From positions 1 through 7,923 of the forward strand of contig DSBB01000279.1 in NCBI GenBank assembly GCA_011046175.1: a DNA stretch of 7,923 bases, written 5' to 3'. The notes under the pieces are model-generated. The model searched no databases. It saw nothing but the letters and a program-made list of their open reading frames with translations, and was not told where the DNA came from. The DNA is from Candidatus Hydrogenedentota bacterium (lineage in GTDB: Bacteria > Hydrogenedentota > Hydrogenedentia > Hydrogenedentales > CAITNO01). Positions 5,731 to 7,923 of this stretch are shown piece after piece. The translations under genes and the position numbers were made by a program. Position 1 is the stretch's first letter, and each line of letters starts with the position of its first letter.

Positions 5731-6051
5731 ATGGAAGAAAAAACACGCCGCTGGTGCGCGTCCCGCGCCGCCGTATTCAAGGCGCTGGGGCATCCCACCC
5801 GTATCTTCATTGTGCAGGAACTGTCCAAAGGCGAGGAGTGCGTTTGCCGTCTGACCGAGAAAATCGGCGCGGACATATCCACTGTCTCCAAGCATCTCAA
5901 CGTCCTCAAGGCGGCGGGCATCGTAAGCGACGACAAGCGCGGGTTGCAGGTATTCTATAAACTGCGCATGCCCTGTGTCTTGGGGGTTTTCTCATGTGTG
6001 GACAAGATAATGGAGGAAGACCTGCGCGAGAAAAAAGCGCTGGTTCGTTGA
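5731..6051 (+). CDS. ArsR-family (SmtB/ArsR) winged-helix regulator
   Basis: The 106-residue product is a typical ArsR dimeric repressor that would leave DNA when it binds a metal, metalloid or thiol signal. ALGHPTRIFIVQEL (18-31) is the family's opening helix. EECVCRLTE (36-44) carries the CVC pair (C37, C39) used by arsenic/antimony or other soft-metal sensors. ADISTVSKHLNVLKAAGIV (47-65) is the recognition helix-turn-helix, and DDKRGLQVFYKLR (67-79) is the wing. Two further cysteines, C82 and C89, in a C-terminal PCVLGVFSCVD segment could complete a metal or disulfide site. A CGGAG ribosome site lies 9 bases before the ATG. No arsenic operon, permease or thioredoxin gene follows, so the target is unclear. 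The divergent SxtJ-like gene and its own promoter are the nearest candidates. Confidence 0.92.
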   Translation: MEEKTRRWCASRAAVFKALGHPTRIFIVQELSKGEECVCRLTEKIGADISTVSKHLNVLKAAGIVSDDKRGLQVFYKLRMPCVLGVFSCVDKIMEEDLREKKALVR

Positions 6052-6057
6052 CCTCGG

Positions 6058-6210
6058 ATGGGAGCATGGAGTAAATCCGACAAACAAGGAAACGGGGGGG
6101 GCGGCGTTTCCAGTTGTCTCCGGGGCAAAGAGCGTCTGCGATTGGATGTGCCCGCCGCAAAAACAGCGCACTGGATATGGGTGACGGCGGCGGTCTTGGG
6201 ACTGAAATGA
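6058..6210 (+). CDS. Possible 50-codon small protein, doubtful
   Basis: This frame is open across nearly all of the gap between arsR and the glycosyltransferase, from ATG 6058 to TGA 6208-6210, ending 14 bases before the next start. It encodes a Gly-rich segment (GNGGGGVSS) over the eight-G tract, a basic centre, and an end with KTAHWIWVTAAVLGLK, which is moderately hydrophobic. No convincing ribosome site precedes it, and I recognise no family. Codon usage is not distinctive. It may be chance or a remnant. A length change in the G tract would shift its frame. Confidence 0.18.
   Translation: MGAWSKSDKQGNGGGGVSSCLRGKERLRLDVPAAKTAHWIWVTAAVLGLK
6088..6111. repeat. Hairpin with eight-G homopolymer loop
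   Basis: GGAAACG (6088-6094) and CGTTTCC (6105-6111) are perfect complements around a G-rich loop. The G run spans 6094-6101 (eight G). It has no following T run, so it is not a standard terminator. Homopolymers of this length can slip during replication. Whether it has a role is unknown. Confidence 0.45.
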
Positions 6211-6224
6211 ACGGGATGCCATAA

Positions 6225-7343
6225 ATGCAATTGAGAATCGCCATGGTGGGCGCTTGCCCCTATCCGGCGCCGCAGGGCAGCCAGGTGTTTATGCGCAACA
6301 CGGCGCAATGCTTGCAAAGCATCGGCCATGAAGTGCATTTGGTGGTGTACGGCTACGGCGTTGGCGCGGACCATAGCGGTCTGCGCATTCACCGCGCGCC
6401 GCGTATCCCCTTCGCCACAAAGACGGCGCCCGGCCCCTCTGTGGCCAAGCCCTTTCAAGATGTCACCCTTACCTGGGCGTTGCGGCGCGTCATCGAGAAA
6501 CACCACATCCAAGTGGTTTGCGCCCATAACTATGAGGCCTTGTTTGCCGCGTTGTTGGCGCGAAAACGCCCCATCCTGTATTTTGCTCACAACGCCATGT
6601 CGGATGAGCTGCCCCACTTTTTTAACAACATGCGCATCACCGGGGATATAGGCCGTTTTCTCGACCGCACGTTTCCGCGCCGGGCCGATGCAGTTGTCGC
6701 GCCGCATCGGCGGCTCGCGGGACATCTCGTGGTGCGCGGCTGCGAACAGGAGCAGGTGTCGGTCGTGCCGCCTCCCATAGACGCGCAACTGTTCGAACCG
6801 GCGCAGGTGGACCACAGTGTTGCGCCGCCGATCATTTATTCGGGCAACCTCGATGCTTATCAGAATCTGCCGCTGCTGTTCAACGCGATGAAGTTGGTGC
6901 GCAACAAGAAGCCGGACGCGCGCCTGATCATCGCCACCGCCGCCAAGGCGACGGGCTTGGACGCCGAGGTCGTGCCCATCATGGGTTTCGACGCGCTGCA
7001 CCGGTTCCTTGCGCAGGACGCCGTATTTGCCGCGCCCCGCGTTTCATGGTCGGGCTATCCCATCAAGATGCTGAACGCCATGGCCGCGGCCAAGGCCGTG
7101 GTCGCCTGCGAAAGCGCCGCCTATCCCATCACGCACGAAGAAACCGGACTGATTGTGCCCGACAACGATGTTCACGCCTATGCGGCGGCGTTGCTGCGCC
7201 TGATGGACGATCCGAACCTTCGCGCGACGCTCGGCGCAAAAGCCCGCGAGACCATCCTCGAAAAGCACCGACCGGAAGATGTCGCCAAACAACTGGAAAC
7301 CCTCGCTCTCGCCGCGTATGACCGCTATAAAACGATGGCATAA
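6225..7343 (+). CDS. Glycosyltransferase family 4 (GT-B fold), unusual active-site motif
   Basis: The 372-residue product looks like a GT4 enzyme that would move a sugar from a nucleotide donor to a glycan or lipid acceptor at the cytoplasmic membrane. The N-terminal domain opens with IAMVGACPYPAPQGSQVFMRN (5-25) and the acceptor-side pattern IGHEVHLVVYG. AHNYEALFAALLA and YFAHNAM lie in the same domain. The C-terminal donor domain begins near VSVVPPPIDAQLF (178-190), followed by IIYSGNLDAYQNLPLLFNAM and the donor-binding region WSGYPIKMLNAMAAAKAVVAC (275-295). In most GT4 enzymes that last region carries EX7E. Here the glutamates are replaced (Ser276/Gly277 and Asn284). No signal peptide or membrane helix is seen. 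GGA at 6214-6216, 8 bases upstream, is a modest ribosome site. There is no surrounding polysaccharide cluster. Confidence 0.88.
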   Translation: MQLRIAMVGACPYPAPQGSQVFMRNTAQCLQSIGHEVHLVVYGYGVGADHSGLRIHRAPRIPFATKTAPGPSVAKPFQDVTLTWALRRVIEKHHIQVVCAHNYEALFAALLARKRPILYFAHNAMSDELPHFFNNMRITGDIGRFLDRTFPRRADAVVAPHRRLAGHLVVRGCEQEQVSVVPPPIDAQLFEPAQVDHSVAPPIIYSGNLDAYQNLPLLFNAMKLVRNKKPDARLIIATAAKATGLDAEVVPIMGFDALHRFLAQDAVFAAPRVSWSGYPIKMLNAMAAAKAVVACESAAYPITHEETGLIVPDNDVHAYAAALLRLMDDPNLRATLGAKARETILEKHRPEDVAKQLETLALAAYDRYKTMA

Positions 7344-7395
7344 CGAGTTAAGAATGGAAAACTGGTTACGGAATCAAGATTGACATCACCACCCC

Positions 7396-7403
7396 GGAGG
7401 AGG
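7396..7403 (+). promoter_or_regulatory. Very strong Shine-Dalgarno site of the small gene
   Basis: GGAGGAGG contains the full anti-Shine-Dalgarno complement AGGAGG and lies 9 bases before the ATG at 7413. It decides this start over the in-frame TTG- or GTG-type codons further upstream, and it is the strongest ribosome site in the window. Confidence 0.7.
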
Positions 7404-7412
7404 TCATTTTCT

Positions 7413-7619
7413 ATGAATGAACAACGTGATTGGCTTGAAGAAACATGGGAAATCAAGAAGCAAATCGCACGGCAATATGCCGGTATAGCCATGTCGCAGC
7501 AGTTGCGAGAAATGCATAACATTGTCGTAGAGGAATTCCAAAAGAGAGGTTGGAATTATCCGGGTCCTCCTTCTGTCGCAAAGACACACTGCGGAACAAT
7601 ACACAAGCCACTGCAATAG
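7413..7619 (+). CDS. Small hypothetical protein, 68 residues
   Basis: The product begins MNEQRDWLEETWEIKKQIA and is mostly helical by composition. Residues 5-45 are charged and could form one or two amphipathic helices (WLEETWEIKKQIARQY and SQQLREMHNIVVEEFQ). A Pro/Gly-rich tail with a single cysteine (C61) follows. There is no signal peptide or membrane segment. I do not recognise a defined family. The start E-x-W-x-I-K-K-Q-I-A recalls short, poorly characterised proteins often seen with toxin-antitoxin genes or mobile DNA in environmental bacteria, but no toxin partner is next to it. Base composition is lower in GC than the flanking genes, which hints at different origin. The extremely strong ribosome site supports real expression. 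Confidence 0.65.
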   Translation: MNEQRDWLEETWEIKKQIARQYAGIAMSQQLREMHNIVVEEFQKRGWNYPGPPSVAKTHCGTIHKPLQ

Positions 7620-7715
7620 TTCAAAAAGCCTTACGGCGTTCTACACCACCCACAGCGCGCGAATGATAAATGGATAAATGGGGACATCACCTATTTTGGG
7701 AAATACCCGACTTGC
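7620..7715. repeat. Intergenic stretch with a tandem 8-base repeat
   Basis: GATAAATG occurs twice in direct tandem (7665-7672 and 7673-7680) and is followed by GGGACATCACCTATTTT (7681-7697). That last phrase recalls short sequences I associate with relics beside REP-associated tyrosine transposases in many genomes, but no transposase frame is present. GCCTTACGGC (7628-7637) is only a 3-base stem and is not called a terminator. Confidence 0.35.
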
Positions 7716-7923
7716 CTACTGCCGCCCCTGTTCCACCAGCCGGCTCGTATTCTCGGCTACACGGAATATGACCATAAGCATTTCACACCAGATGCGCGCC
7801 CCCAGAACGAACAGCAAAAATACCACGGGTGATAGAATGAGAAAGAGCAACCCAACCCCTGCGCCTACGGCAAATCCCATGCATATAAACACCACTGCGT
7901 AAACAGCGGCAAGGGTAATGCCG
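7716..7923 (-). CDS. DUF4282-like membrane protein, C-terminal part (runs off window)
   Basis: A minus-strand frame is open from the right edge to a TAG at 7716-7718, giving 68 residues. Its start lies beyond the window. The fragment has two hydrophobic helices (about residues 1-17 and 23-41). They are followed by GARIWCEMLMVIFRVAENTSRLVEQ, a short amphipathic tail in which Arg-x-x-x-Glu-x-x-x-Val-x-Phe-x-x-x-Glu matches the pattern I know from DUF4282 membrane proteins. The spacing of two helices with a short turn and this tail fits that family. Members are small inner-membrane proteins of unknown function. The overlapping plus-strand frame at 7678-7902 is Thr/Ser/Asn-rich and looks like its shadow. 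Confidence 0.65.
   Translation of the reverse strand, partial: GITLAAVYAVVFICMGFAVGAGVGLLFLILSPVVFLLFVLGARIWCEMLMVIFRVAENTSRLVEQGRQ

Noticed and set aside
5955..7001. Long minus-strand open frame of 348 codons
   Set aside because: It is antisense to the glycosyltransferase and the end of arsR, is Arg/His-rich and has no family features.
7678..7902. Plus-strand 74-codon frame
   Set aside because: Thr/Asn-rich, lacks a ribosome site, and overlaps the better supported minus-strand DUF4282-like gene.

Overview
The window looks like bacterial chromosome, probably from a Gram-negative lineage. Genes are densely packed and GC-rich, Shine-Dalgarno sites are present at most starts, and start codons are mostly ATG. 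The window holds SxtJ-like and DUF4282-like membrane proteins and short palindromic repeats between genes. I cannot place the organism more precisely. The gene mix would fit an uncultured environmental lineage (for example PVC or Hydrogenedentota-like), but that is a guess.

Left part (1-1598): a non-coding stretch with a paired ATTCCC-N8-GGGAAT palindromic repeat is followed by lipoyl synthase (lipA) and a free-standing 85-residue lipoyl domain with its lipoylatable lysine. Together they form an enzyme-substrate pair, but no E1, E2, E3 or glycine-cleavage gene is present here. A possible 15-codon leader ORF lies between them and overlaps the lipoyl-domain start.

Centre (1599-4847): homoserine dehydrogenase with a C-terminal ACT domain (hom) and threonine synthase (thrC) are tightly spaced and form the threonine branch of the aspartate pathway. 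Homoserine kinase is absent from the window. An alpha/beta-hydrolase of unknown substrate follows 14 bases after thrC.

Right-centre (4848-6224): an intergenic stretch carries a pair of related hairpin repeats. Beyond it, a minus-strand SxtJ-family membrane protein diverges from an ArsR-family regulator with a CVC metal-site motif. A perfect 10-base palindrome lies between the two inferred promoters. After arsR there is a 173-base gap with an eight-G tract inside a hairpin and a 50-codon open frame of doubtful status.

Right end (6225-7923): a GT4-type glycosyltransferase lacking the usual EX7E glutamates; a small AT-richer gene with a very strong ribosome binding site and no recognised family; a short tandem repeat; and, running off the window edge on the minus strand, the C-terminal part of a two-helix DUF4282-like membrane protein.

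I see no phage, CRISPR, tRNA, rRNA, complete insertion sequence or obvious defence system. The most interesting items are the lipoyl synthase/stand-alone lipoyl domain pair, the hairpin repeats at 4981-5048, the orphan SxtJ/ArsR divergon, and the glycosyltransferase with an altered active-site motif.
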